A stretch of 36,424 bases of DNA from Aquariibacter sp964433315. GTDB taxonomy: Bacteria; Pseudomonadota; Gammaproteobacteria; Burkholderiales; Burkholderiaceae_C. How positions within the stretch are numbered: the stretch's first letter is position 1; each line of letters starts with the position of its first letter. A model generated the notes under the pieces. The model worked only from the letters and a program-made list of their open reading frames with translations. It had not been told where the DNA came from and made no database searches. The stretch is taken from the NCBI GenBank assembly GCA_964433315.1, contig CAYSQO010000014.1:1-36424 (forward strand). Reading direction: 5' to 3'. This document shows, in pieces, positions 1 to 7,304 of this stretch. The translations under genes were made by a program, and so were the position numbers.

Positions 1-1338
1 CCCGCCCCCGCAACGCCCTGCAGCCGCGTCGAGCCGACGCGGGCCGCGGCTGCGCCCGCGACGGCGCCAGGCCGCCCCGCGGGCGCGGGCGCGGGCGCGG
101 GGGCCGGCCTGCGCTACGGCCTGCTCGGGCTGCCGCTGGCCTTCGTCGCGCTGCCGCTCTACGTGCTGCTGCCCAACCACTACGCGGCGGCCTTCGGCAT
201 GCCGCTGGGCCTGCTCGGCGGCCTGCTGCTGGCCACCCGCCTGGTGGACGCGGTGGCCGACCCCTGGATCGGGCGCTGGGCCGACCAGCTCTTCGCCCGC
301 TCGGCCGGCCGGGCCTGGGCGGTGGCGGCCCTGGCCGCGATCTGCCTGGGGGCCGCCTTCCTCGGCCTGTTCTTTCCGCCGGTGCGGGCGCAGGGGCCGC
401 TGCTGGCCTGGGCCGGCGCGATGCTGGTGCTGGCCTACCTGGGCTACAGCACGGTCGGCGTGATCCACAACGCCTGGGGCGCCCGCCTGGGCGGCGAGGC
501 CGCGGACCGCGCCCGCGTGGTGGCCTGGCGCGAAGGGGCCGGCGTGATCGGCGTGGTGGTGGCCAGCGTGCTGCCGAGCATGGCCGGCCTGGCGGCGACG
601 AGCGCCGTCTTCCTGCTCGGCCTGGGGGCCGGCGTGCTGCTGCTGGCGCGGGCCCCGCGGCCGGCGACCCCGGGCGGCGCCCCGCAGCCCGCGGTGGCGC
701 TGGGCCTGCCGTGGCGGGTGCCGGCCTTCCGGCGGCTGATGGCGGTCTTCGTGCTGAACGGCATCGCCAGCGCGGTACCGGCCACGCTGGTGCTGTTCTT
801 CATCCGCGACCGGCTGCAGGCCCCGGCCTGGGAGCCGGCCTTCCTGGCCGCCTACTTCCTGGCCGGCGCGCTGAGCATCCCGGCCTGGGTGCGGGCAGTG
901 GCGCGCTTCGGGCTGGCGCGCAGCTGGCAGGCCGGCATGCTGCTGGCGGTGCTGGCCTTCTCGGGGGCGGCCTTGCTGGGCGCCGGCGACACGCTCGCCT
1001 TCCTGCTCGTCTGCCTGGCCAGCGGCCTGGCCCTGGGGGCCGACCTGACCCTGCCGGCCGCGCTGCTGGCCGGCCTGATCCGGCGCGCCGGCCACGGCGA
1101 TCGCGCCGAGGGCGCCTACTTCGGCTGGTGGGCCTTCGCGACCAAGCTGAACCTGGCCCTGGCCGCCGGCCTGGCCCTGCCGCTGCTGGGCCTGCTGGGC
1201 TACGCGCCCGGCGCCCGCGAACCGGCGGCCCTGGGCGCGCTGACCCTGGCCTATTGCCTTCTCCCCTGCCTGCTGAAGCTGCTGGCCGCGGCCGCGCTGC
1301 AGCGCCTGATCCGACTCGACGAGCCCCCTGCCCCATGA
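1..1338 (+). CDS. GPH-type MFS transporter, 5' partial
   Basis: The frame is open from the first base of the window and has no ATG, GTG or TTG before the GTG at 163, so the true start lies upstream. The residues before 163 (reading LRYGLLGLPLAFVALPLY) form the first membrane helix typical of glycoside-pentoside-hexuronide:cation symporters, so starting at 163 would cut TM1. About 445 residues are visible, with roughly a dozen Ala/Leu/Gly-rich hydrophobic segments. The loop reading DAVADPWIGRWAD is the family's TM2-TM3 signature. Substrate unknown. The stop overlaps the next gene's start (ATGA), indicating translational coupling. GPH members of this subgroup occur in clusters with DUF3833, SDR and lipid-modifying genes, so the substrate may be lipid-related rather than a sugar (inference). 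The extreme N-terminus contains an Ala-Gly run encoded by a GCGGGC hexanucleotide repeat around 79-101. Confidence 0.85.
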   Translation, partial: PAPATPCSRVEPTRAAAAPATAPGRPAGAGAGAGAGLRYGLLGLPLAFVALPLYVLLPNHYAAAFGMPLGLLGGLLLATRLVDAVADPWIGRWADQLFARSAGRAWAVAALAAICLGAAFLGLFFPPVRAQGPLLAWAGAMLVLAYLGYSTVGVIHNAWGARLGGEAADRARVVAWREGAGVIGVVVASVLPSMAGLAATSAVFLLGLGAGVLLLARAPRPATPGGAPQPAVALGLPWRVPAFRRLMAVFVLNGIASAVPATLVLFFIRDRLQAPAWEPAFLAAYFLAGALSIPAWVRAVARFGLARSWQAGMLLAVLAFSGAALLGAGDTLAFLLVCLASGLALGADLTLPAALLAGLIRRAGHGDRAEGAYFGWWAFATKLNLALAAGLALPLLGLLGYAPGAREPAALGALTLAYCLLPCLLKLLAAAALQRLIRLDEPPAP

Positions 1339-1916
1339 ACCGCACGCTGCCCCCCGCGCCGGCCCGGCGCGCCACCCTGCGCCGCCTGGGCGGCCTGGGC
1401 CTGATCGGCCTGGGCCCCCTGGCCGGCTGCGCCAGCGCCCCGAGCCCGGCCGACTACGCGGCCGAGACCCCGGTGCTCGACCTGAAGCGCTACTTCGACG
1501 GCCGGGTGCTGGCCCACGGCGTGTTCACCGACCGCGGCGGCCAGGTCAAGCGCCGCTTCACGGTGACGATGGACTGCCGCTGGGACGGCCCGCGCGGCAC
1601 CCTGGACGAGCGCTTCCTCTACAGCGACGGCCGCACCGAGCGCCGCGTCTGGACCCTGACCGACCATGGCGGCGGCCGCTACACCGGCACCGCCGCCGAC
1701 GTGAAGGGCCAGGCCGAGGGCCAGGCGGCCGGCAACGCCCTGCAGTGGCGCTACACGCTGAGGCTGCCGGTCGACGGCACGGTCTACGAGGTGCAGTTCG
1801 ACGACTGGATGTATCTGGTCGACGAGCAGGTCCTGCTGAACAAGGCGGAGATGCGCAAGTTCGGCTTCCGTCTCGGCGAGGTCACCCTCGCCTTCCACAA
1901 GCCGGCCGCGCGCTGA
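1335..1916 (+). CDS. DUF3833 family lipoprotein
   Basis: This 193-residue protein starts with an Arg-rich N-region and a short Leu/Gly-rich hydrophobic stretch ending in a lipobox (LAGC, Cys32), so it should be lipid-anchored after signal peptidase II cleavage. The mature part matches my knowledge of DUF3833: an LDLKRYFDG start, then beta-rich sequence with FTVTMDC, RVWTLTDHGGGRYTGTA and DDWMYLVDE stretches. The biochemical function is unknown. The start ATG at 1335 overlaps the stop of the upstream transporter, so the two are probably translated together. The N-terminal RR-x-TLRRLG could be read as a weak Tat-like motif, but Sec/Lsp processing is more likely. Family assignment is by recognition, not a profile search. 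Confidence 0.82.
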   Translation: MNRTLPPAPARRATLRRLGGLGLIGLGPLAGCASAPSPADYAAETPVLDLKRYFDGRVLAHGVFTDRGGQVKRRFTVTMDCRWDGPRGTLDERFLYSDGRTERRVWTLTDHGGGRYTGTAADVKGQAEGQAAGNALQWRYTLRLPVDGTVYEVQFDDWMYLVDEQVLLNKAEMRKFGFRLGEVTLAFHKPAAR

Positions 1917-1977
1917 GCTTGCCCCCCGCCCCACGGTCCTTCGCATCGAACCCGATCGCCGTACCCCGGAGCCTTCG

Positions 1978-2766
1978 ATGAGCCTGAACCCCCGCCTGAG
2001 CGACTGGAGCGACCGCCTCGTCTGGCTGGTCGGCGCCTCCAGCGGCATCGGCCGCGCCACCGCCGCCGCGCTGCATGCGCGCGGCGCGCAGGTCGTGGTC
2101 TCGGCCCGCCGCAGCGAGGCGCTGGACGAATTCGTCAGCCAGCACCCCGGTGCGATCGCCCTGCCCTTCGACGCCACCGACCGCGCGGCCATGCAGTCGG
2201 CCGCCCGTGCGGTGCAAGGCCTGGCCGCCGCCGCACCGCGCGGCACCCTGGACCTGGCCATGTACTGCGCCGGCCACTACAAGCCGCAGCGCGCGACGGC
2301 CTTCGACCTCGACGAGATGCTCCGCCACCAGCAGATCAACGTGACGGGGGCGCTGTACATGATCGACGCGCTGCTGCCCACGCTGCTGGCCCAGGGCAGC
2401 GGCCACCTCAGCCTGGTGGCCAGCGTGGCCGGCTACCGCGGCCTGCCCAAGGCCCTGGCCTACGGGCCGACCAAGGCCGCGCTGATCAACCTGGCCCAGG
2501 TGCTCTACCTGGACCTGCATGCGCGCGGCCTGGGGGTCTCGCTGGTCAACCCCGGCTTCGTCGAGACCCCGCTGACCGCGCAGAACACCTTCGCGATGCC
2601 GGCCCTGCTGACGCCGGACCAGGCGGCCGAGGCCATCCTGCGCGGCTGGTCGGAAGGCCGCTTCGAGATCCACTTCCCGAAGCGCTTCACCCGCGTGCTG
2701 AAGGCCCTGGGCCTGCTCGGCGACGGCGCCTATTTCGCGGCCGTGCGCCGCGCCACCGGAGGCTGA
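1978..2766 (+). CDS. SDR-family NAD(P)-dependent oxidoreductase
   Basis: A 262-residue classical short-chain dehydrogenase. The Rossmann nucleotide motif is GASSGIG at residues 19-25, the structural motif is CAGH (97-100, in place of NNAG), the active-site Asn is N121, the catalytic Ser is S149, and the YxxxK motif is Y162-K166. The PGFVETPLT segment after beta-6 is also typical. The substrate cannot be read from the sequence. The ATG follows a GGAG Shine-Dalgarno sequence. It lies 61 bp after the DUF3833 gene and 4 bp before the next gene, so it is operonic. SDRs in this position are co-conserved with an NTF2-like and an FAD-dependent protein in RpoE-ChrR-associated clusters. A role in modifying a lipid or an oxidised metabolite is an inference. 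Confidence 0.9.
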   Translation: MSLNPRLSDWSDRLVWLVGASSGIGRATAAALHARGAQVVVSARRSEALDEFVSQHPGAIALPFDATDRAAMQSAARAVQGLAAAAPRGTLDLAMYCAGHYKPQRATAFDLDEMLRHQQINVTGALYMIDALLPTLLAQGSGHLSLVASVAGYRGLPKALAYGPTKAALINLAQVLYLDLHARGLGVSLVNPGFVETPLTAQNTFAMPALLTPDQAAEAILRGWSEGRFEIHFPKRFTRVLKALGLLGDGAYFAAVRRATGG

Positions 2767-2770
2767 GGCC

Positions 2771-3214
2771 ATGCCCGTCCCCGACTGCGCGGACCCGCGC
2801 GTGCAGCGCGTGATCGCCGCCTTCGAGGCCCTGCAGCCCGGCGATGTCGAGCGGCTCGACACGCTCTACGCGCCGGACGCGGTCTTCAAGGACCCCTTCA
2901 ACGAGGTGCAGGGCCAGGCCGCGATCCGCGGGGTGTTCACGCACATGTTCGTCGCGCTGCGCGAGCCTCGCTTCGTCGTGCGCGAGGCCATCGTCCAGGG
3001 CGGGCAGTGCTTCCTGGTCTGGGACTTCCTCTTCCACTTCCGCCGCTACAGCCCGGCGCTGCAGACCGTGCGCGGCGGCAGCCACCTGCGCTTCGCGCCG
3101 GACGGCCGCATCGCGCTGCACCGCGACTACTGGGACGCGGCCGAAGAGCTGTACGAAAAGCTGCCCGGCGTCGGCGCGCTGATGCGCTGGCTCAAGCGCC
3201 GGGCGGTGGCCTGA
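2771..3214 (+). CDS. NTF2-like (SnoaL-type) protein
   Basis: A 147-residue cytosolic protein with the cone-shaped NTF2/SnoaL-like fold pattern. An N-terminal helix (VQRVIAAFEAL) leads into LDTLYAPDAVFKDPFNEVQG, a segment seen in this superfamily, followed by strands with FLVWDFLFHF and HLRFAPDGRIALHRDYWDAAEELYEKLP. Family members are isomerases, cyclases, dehydratases or scaffold proteins, and the reaction here is not known. It starts 4 bp after the SDR stop and ends 11 bp before the FAD-oxidoreductase, so the three are almost certainly one transcript and may act on the same metabolite. No signal peptide or membrane segment is visible. Confidence 0.85.
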   Translation: MPVPDCADPRVQRVIAAFEALQPGDVERLDTLYAPDAVFKDPFNEVQGQAAIRGVFTHMFVALREPRFVVREAIVQGGQCFLVWDFLFHFRRYSPALQTVRGGSHLRFAPDGRIALHRDYWDAAEELYEKLPGVGALMRWLKRRAVA

Positions 3215-3225
3215 GACCCCTCCCC

Positions 3226-4251
3226 ATGTCCCCCACACGAACCATCGCCGTGGTCGGCGCCGGCCTGGCCGGCCTGCGCGCGGCCGAATGCCTGCTGGCC
3301 GCCGGCGCCCATGTCACCCTGCTGGAGAAGAGCCGGGGGCCCGGTGGCCGCTGCGCGACGCGGCACAGCTCCGTCGGCCCCTTCGACCACGGGGCCGCCG
3401 CCTTCGCCGCCACCCAGCCGACCTTCCGCAGCGCCCTGGCAGCGGCCCGGGCCGAAGGCCTGCTGCGCGAAGCCGACCCGGCCGCCCGGCTGCTGCCCGC
3501 GCCCGGGGCGCAGGCGGCGGTCTTCGCCGGCCAGCCCTTCATGAACGCCTGGCCGCAGGTGCTGGCGGCACGCCTGGGCCAGGCCGGGCTGCAGCTGCTG
3601 CGCGAAGCCACGGTGCGCGAACTGCAGCCGCAGCCCGGCGGCGGCTGGCGGCTGGCACTGGCCGAGGCCGCCGCCAGCGAGGCGCTGGGCGGGCGGATCT
3701 TCGACACCGTGCTGCTGGCCGTGCCGGCCGAGCAGGCCGTGCCCCTGCTGGCCCCGCACGACACCGTGCTGGCCGCTCCGCTGGCGGCCTGCCGCAGCGA
3801 GGCCTGCATCACGCTCATGAGCGCCTGGCCCGAGACCGCCCCGTCCCGCGGGCCGGGGCTGCTGCAGCCAGCCGACGGCCCCCTGGCCCGGCTGATCCGC
3901 CAGCCGGGGGCCGACGGCCGGGCCCGCTGGGTGGCCCACGCCCGGGCGGACTGGAGCCTGGCGCACATCGACGAGAGCCCCGAAGCCCTGCAGGGCCCGA
4001 TGGTCGAGGCCCTGCGGCAGGCCCTGGGGGCCCAGGCGCCGGCCGGGCTGCCGCCGCACGCCGTGGTCCACCGCTGGCGCTATGCCCAGCAGGGCCGGCC
4101 GGCCGCTGGCGCCTGCGGCTGGTCGGCGGCCCGCCGCCTGGGCAGCTGTGGCGACGCCTGGCAGGGCTCGGCCTCGGAAGCCCCGCGGGACGGGGTGGAA
4201 CGCGCCTGGCTCAGCGGCGAAGCCCTGGCCGGGCGGGTGCTGGCGGACTGA
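3226..4251 (+). CDS. FAD/NAD(P)-binding amine-oxidase-like protein
   Basis: A 341-residue flavoprotein. The dinucleotide-binding motif is VVGAGLAGL (G11, G13, G16), followed by the Glu at the end of the second strand (LLEKS) and the GGRCATR motif, characteristic of the renalase-like branch of FAD-dependent oxidoreductases. The FDHGAAAF and LLAVPAEQA segments fit the same family. Near the C-terminus AWLSGEALAGRVL resembles the final FAD-contacting motif. The substrate is unknown. Members of this branch occur in photooxidative-stress clusters beside cfa-like methyltransferases and DUF1365 genes, which could lie just outside this window. The ATG at 3226 was chosen because it immediately precedes the Rossmann strand. 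The gene ends the plus-strand cluster and converges on the MFS gene. Confidence 0.85.
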   Translation: MSPTRTIAVVGAGLAGLRAAECLLAAGAHVTLLEKSRGPGGRCATRHSSVGPFDHGAAAFAATQPTFRSALAAARAEGLLREADPAARLLPAPGAQAAVFAGQPFMNAWPQVLAARLGQAGLQLLREATVRELQPQPGGGWRLALAEAAASEALGGRIFDTVLLAVPAEQAVPLLAPHDTVLAAPLAACRSEACITLMSAWPETAPSRGPGLLQPADGPLARLIRQPGADGRARWVAHARADWSLAHIDESPEALQGPMVEALRQALGAQAPAGLPPHAVVHRWRYAQQGRPAAGACGWSAARRLGSCGDAWQGSASEAPRDGVERAWLSGEALAGRVLAD

Positions 4252-4291
4252 GTCCGTCGCGCCGAGCCGGCCCCCGGCCCGTCCGCCGAAC

Positions 4292-5446
4292 TCAGCGGCT
4301 GCGGCCGGTCCGCCAGGCCAGCCAGGCCACGCTGGCCGCGAGCAGGCACAGGCCGGCCGCCAGACCGGGCAGGCCGGCCCGGTCGAGCAGGCGGCCGCTC
4401 AGCAGCGGCCCGATCGCGCCCCCCACCGTGTAGCCCCCGATCACGGCCGCGGTGCCGGCCACGGCCGAGCGGCTGGCAAAGGCGCGGGCGGTGCGGACCA
4501 GGGTCAGGGTGTAGAGCCCGCCCCCCACGCCGCCCCAGGCCGCCACCGCGGGCCACAGCCAGGGCTCGGCCGGCGCGCCCAGGGCCAGTGGCAGGGTGGC
4601 CAGCAGCAGCAGGACGGCCGCACCGGCCAGCAGGGGACGGGCGCCGACCCGGTCGGCTGCGTGGCCGGCCGGGTACTGCAGCAGGAAGCTGCCGGCCCCC
4701 AGCACGCCGGCCAGCGCGCTGGCGCTGCCCAGGCTCCAGCCCAGCGCCGCGCCCTGGGCGGCCGACAGCGCGGCGAGACCCGCCTCGAACACCCCGCCGA
4801 CCAGCGCACACCAGACCAGATCGGGCCGCTGCCGCAGCGCCCAGCCGCTGCCCCGCGGGGGACCGCCCGGCGCACTGGCCTGCAAACGGTCGACCGCCGG
4901 CCCCAGGCAGATCAGGACGGCCAGCAACTGCCCCACCAGCGCCAGACCCAGCGCGGCCTGGCTGCCCAGCCCGAGCAGGCCAGGCAGGAAGGGGCCGAGC
5001 GCCAGGGCCCCGCCGAGGGCCGTCTGGTAGAGGCCGGTCCAGCGGCCGCGGGCCGCCGGCGGCGCATGGTGGGCGATCAGCGCCTCGATGCCGTTCCAGG
5101 CCGCCGCCGCCCCCAGACCGCAGAGCACGCCGGCCGCGCAGACCCAGCGGAAATCGGGGCTCAGCAGGTAGAGGCCGGTGGCCAGGGTCTCCAGCGCCAG
5201 GCCGGCGCGCAGCACCGGCCCCAGGCCGAAGCGGGCGAAGAGCCGCGGCAGCAGCGGCAGCGTGCAGGCCACGGTGGCAAAGGGCAGCATCAGCACGAAA
5301 CCGATGGCCGCGGCGCTGTGCCCCTGGGCCTGCAGACGCACGGCCAGCACCGGGCTCACCAGGCTGAACATCAGCACCAGCAGCACGACGGCCGCCACCA
5401 CGCGCAGCACGGTGCGCTGCGGCCCGGCGGGCAGGACCCGGCTCAC
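4292..5446 (-). CDS. MFS transporter (YcaD-like)
   Basis: A 384-residue polytopic membrane protein with about twelve hydrophobic segments and short basic loops such as FARFGLGPVL and ARGRWTGLYQ. The ADRVGARPLL loop in the second half matches the MFS loop 2-3/8-9 motif. It resembles the YcaD group, whose substrates are poorly defined. The GTG at 5446 was chosen because its GTGA overlaps the stop of the upstream small gene and because the hydrophobic region begins about 12 residues later. Longer in-frame starts would overlap that gene extensively. It converges with the FAD-oxidoreductase gene across only 40 bp. Confidence 0.82.
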   Translation of the reverse strand: MSRVLPAGPQRTVLRVVAAVVLLVLMFSLVSPVLAVRLQAQGHSAAAIGFVLMLPFATVACTLPLLPRLFARFGLGPVLRAGLALETLATGLYLLSPDFRWVCAAGVLCGLGAAAAWNGIEALIAHHAPPAARGRWTGLYQTALGGALALGPFLPGLLGLGSQAALGLALVGQLLAVLICLGPAVDRLQASAPGGPPRGSGWALRQRPDLVWCALVGGVFEAGLAALSAAQGAALGWSLGSASALAGVLGAGSFLLQYPAGHAADRVGARPLLAGAAVLLLLATLPLALGAPAEPWLWPAVAAWGGVGGGLYTLTLVRTARAFASRSAVAGTAAVIGGYTVGGAIGPLLSGRLLDRAGLPGLAAGLCLLAASVAWLAWRTGRSR

Positions 5447-5658
5447 GGCCGGGAGGCCGCGCTGGCGGGCGGGAAGGGCACGCGGCCGAGCGGCACGGCC
5501 CGCTCGGGCTGGCGCTCGTCGAAATGGCATTCGCCCTCCGCCCAGCGGGCGCCCTGCTCCAGGCACAAGCTCTCGGCATGGCGCAGCCAGAGCAGGAAGA
5601 CGCACAGCACGATCAGGGCGGCGGCAGCGAGGAGTTGGAGCTGGGTGCGCAGGGGCAT
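5443..5658 (-). CDS. Small single-TM membrane protein
   Basis: A 71-residue protein with one predicted transmembrane helix (about residues 7-25), then a short probably periplasmic tail containing Cys32 and Cys44, which could form a disulfide, and a Pro-rich C-terminus. I do not recognise a family. It overlaps the downstream MFS gene by 4 bp (GTGA), so it is very likely translated and coupled to the transporter. It may be an accessory or stabilising subunit (inference). The repeat-rich non-coding region lies directly upstream. Confidence 0.6.
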   Translation of the reverse strand: MPLRTQLQLLAAAALIVLCVFLLWLRHAESLCLEQGARWAEGECHFDERQPERAVPLGRVPFPPASAASRP

Positions 5659-5775
5659 GGGGGCATCCTGGGCTGGGGCGAGGGCGGAGAGACGGGATCT
5701 GCGCGCTGGGTCCGAGAGCGGGCGTCAGGGAAAGAGCCGACCCCGAAGGGCGAAGGGGGAGCGATGCGCATCCCG

Positions 5776-5849
5776 GGTCCGGGCGGGACGCCCGGACCGT
5801 GAGCCAGGCGGAAGACGCTCCGCAGGGACCGCCTTCCGTCCGGGCTCAC
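5776..5849. repeat. Two stacked hairpins in intergenic region
   Basis: Two adjacent inverted-repeat arms. The first pairs 5776-5784 with 5790-5798 (9 bp, 5-nt loop). The second pairs 5799-5805 with 5843-5849 (7 bp), with an inner CGGAAG/CTTCCG stem (5809-5814/5833-5838). No convincing ORF covers the area. Together with the repeats downstream, the whole gap between the small membrane protein and corA looks highly structured. Between 5659 and about 5775 I see no feature. Confidence 0.5.
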
Positions 5850-6004
5850 CCCACGCCCTCGCGGAGCTCGGGCGGTTCGGCCCGTCCAAGCCGGCATCGG
5901 CCGGCTTGGAGCCGCGGGCCTCACCCCACGCCCTCGCGGAGCTCGGGCGGTTCGGCAGGCTGCGGTCCGTCCGCAGGGCCGGACCGCGGTCCGGCCTCAC
6001 CCCA
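5845..6004. repeat. 36-bp direct repeat with palindromic spacers
   Basis: A 36-bp sequence beginning CTCACCCCACGCCC and ending GGCGGTTCGG occurs identically at 5845-5880 and 5920-5955. The first 9 bases of a third copy lie at 5996-6004, overlapping the corA stop. The spacers are 39 and 40 bp. The first contains a perfect 11-bp stem with a 4-nt loop (5885-5895/5900-5910). The second contains a 6-bp hairpin (5960-5965/5971-5976) and a perfect 20-bp palindrome (5977-5996). The repeat-plus-palindrome layout fits a REP/BIME-like dispersed element better than a CRISPR array. No protein-coding signal is evident. Confidence 0.7.
5977..5996 (-). terminator. 20-bp palindrome abutting corA stop
   Basis: A perfect self-complementary 20-mer (GGCCGGACCG and its reverse complement) begins immediately after the corA stop codon (5999-5997 on the minus strand). 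Such a structure could end corA transcription or protect the mRNA 3' end. There is no T-run, so intrinsic termination is uncertain. It may simply be part of the repeat element. Confidence 0.4.
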
Positions 6005-6965
6005 ACCACCCGCGCTTCTTGAAGTAGAGGAAGGGGGCGATGGCGCTGGCGACCATCAGGCCCAGGGCCCAGGGGTAGCCGAGCGACCAGTCCAGCTCGG
6101 GCAGCACCTTGAAGTTCATGCCGTAGATGCTGGCGATCAGCGTGGGCGGCAGGAAGGCGACGCTGGCCACCGAGAAGATCTTGATGATCTTGTTCTGGTT
6201 GATGTTGATGAAGCCGACGGTGGCGTCCATCAGGAAGTTGATCTTGTCGAAGAGGAAGGCCGTGTGCGAGTCCAGCGAGTCGATGTCGCGCAGGATCTGC
6301 CGCGCCTCCTCGAACTGCTCGGCGTTCAGCATGCGGCTGCGCATCATGAAGCTGATCGCGCGCCGGGTGTCCATGACGTTGCGGCGGATGCGGGAGTTCA
6401 GGTCTTCCTGGCGGGCGATGGCGGCCAGGGCTTCGGCTGCGGCCTCGTCGTTGACGGAGGAGCGCAGCACGCGCTGCGAGACCTGCTCCAGCGCGTCGTA
6501 GACCCCTTCGAGCGCATCGGCCGAGTACTCGGTGTCGGCGTCGTAGAGCTTGAGCAGCACGTCCTTCGCGTCCTCGATCAGCGCCGGGATGCGGCGCGCG
6601 CGCAGGCGCAGCAGGCGGAAGACCGGCAGGTCCTCGGCGTGGACGGAGAACAGCACCTTGCGGTGCAGGATGAAGGCGACCCGGACGTTGCGCGAGCCGC
6701 GCTCCTCGTCGTCGTCGAGCAGGAAGTCCGTGCGCAGGTGCAGCTGGCCTTCGTCGTCCTCGTAGAAGCGGGCCGATTCCTCGAGGTCGTCGTCGACGAT
6801 GTTCTCGGGGATGGTCAGCCCGAAGCGGCCGGCGATCCAGCCCTTCTCCTCGGGCGTGGGGTTCTCCAGGTCGACCCAGACGGGCTCGACATGGGCCAGC
6901 GCCTCGGCGCTCTCGATCTCTTCCTGGAACAGCCGGCCGTGGGCCAGCGTGAAGACGTTCAGCAT
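5997..6965 (-). CDS. corA: CorA-family magnesium/cobalt channel
   Basis: A 322-residue CorA-type divalent cation channel. The long N-terminal alpha/beta cytoplasmic domain (VEPVWVDLENPTPEE) leads to helical willow/stalk segments (ISFMMRSRMLNAEQFEEARQ). Two C-terminal membrane helices follow, with the hallmark GMN selectivity motif at residues 282-284 (IYGMNFKVLPE). The basic C-terminus (FKKRGWLG) also fits. I chose the ATG at 6965 because a GGAG Shine-Dalgarno sequence lies just upstream and family members begin MLNVF. An upstream in-frame start would add 11 atypical residues. It is divergent from hpf, where rpoN would usually be expected. The stop is embedded in the edge of the repeat element. 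Confidence 0.93.
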   Translation of the reverse strand: MLNVFTLAHGRLFQEEIESAEALAHVEPVWVDLENPTPEEKGWIAGRFGLTIPENIVDDDLEESARFYEDDEGQLHLRTDFLLDDDEERGSRNVRVAFILHRKVLFSVHAEDLPVFRLLRLRARRIPALIEDAKDVLLKLYDADTEYSADALEGVYDALEQVSQRVLRSSVNDEAAAEALAAIARQEDLNSRIRRNVMDTRRAISFMMRSRMLNAEQFEEARQILRDIDSLDSHTAFLFDKINFLMDATVGFININQNKIIKIFSVASVAFLPPTLIASIYGMNFKVLPELDWSLGYPWALGLMVASAIAPFLYFKKRGWLG

Positions 6966-7197
6966 GGGGGGCTCCGACCAGACGGATGGAACGGGCACGG
7001 CCGGCGAGCGGGGCTCGGCGGGGGCCGGTCAGGGGGCGACCGCGCGCTCCCTGGGCCATGTGCCTGCGGTCGGAGCGGCGGTCACCGAGGAGGCGAGGGG
7101 ACGTCCAAGGTGACTCCGTAGCGTCGGAACAGCGTGCAGTATCGCACCGGGTCCGGGCCGGCGGCGGGACGGCCAAGGACGGGGGCTGGACATCGGC

Positions 7198-7226
7198 TTG
7201 TCAGGCTGGACAGGCCGGCGTAGTCT
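7198..7226 (+). promoter_or_regulatory. Candidate sigma-70 promoter for hpf
   Basis: TTGTCA at 7198-7203 and TAGTCT at 7221-7226 are separated by exactly 17 bp, about 80 bp before the hpf start. The -35 matches consensus well and the -10 only partly. The rest of the 339-bp corA-hpf gap shows no gene or strong repeat. A corA promoter presumably also lies there, but I could not pick one out. Confidence 0.4.
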
Positions 7227-7304
7227 GGGCCCAAGCCCGCGGACATCGCCGCCGCAGGCCCCGGGGGCTGACCGGCCTCCGTCCTTCCCGTGAAAGGAGT
7301 TCCC

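Noticed and set aside
79..101. GCGGGC hexanucleotide run, possible phase-variation tract
   Set aside because: The unit is a multiple of three, so length changes would not shift the frame; it merely encodes an Ala-Gly linker.
5845..5955. 36-bp repeats with ~40-bp spacers, CRISPR-like spacing
   Set aside because: Only two full copies, spacers are palindromic rather than diverse, and no cas genes are nearby; a REP/BIME-like element fits better.
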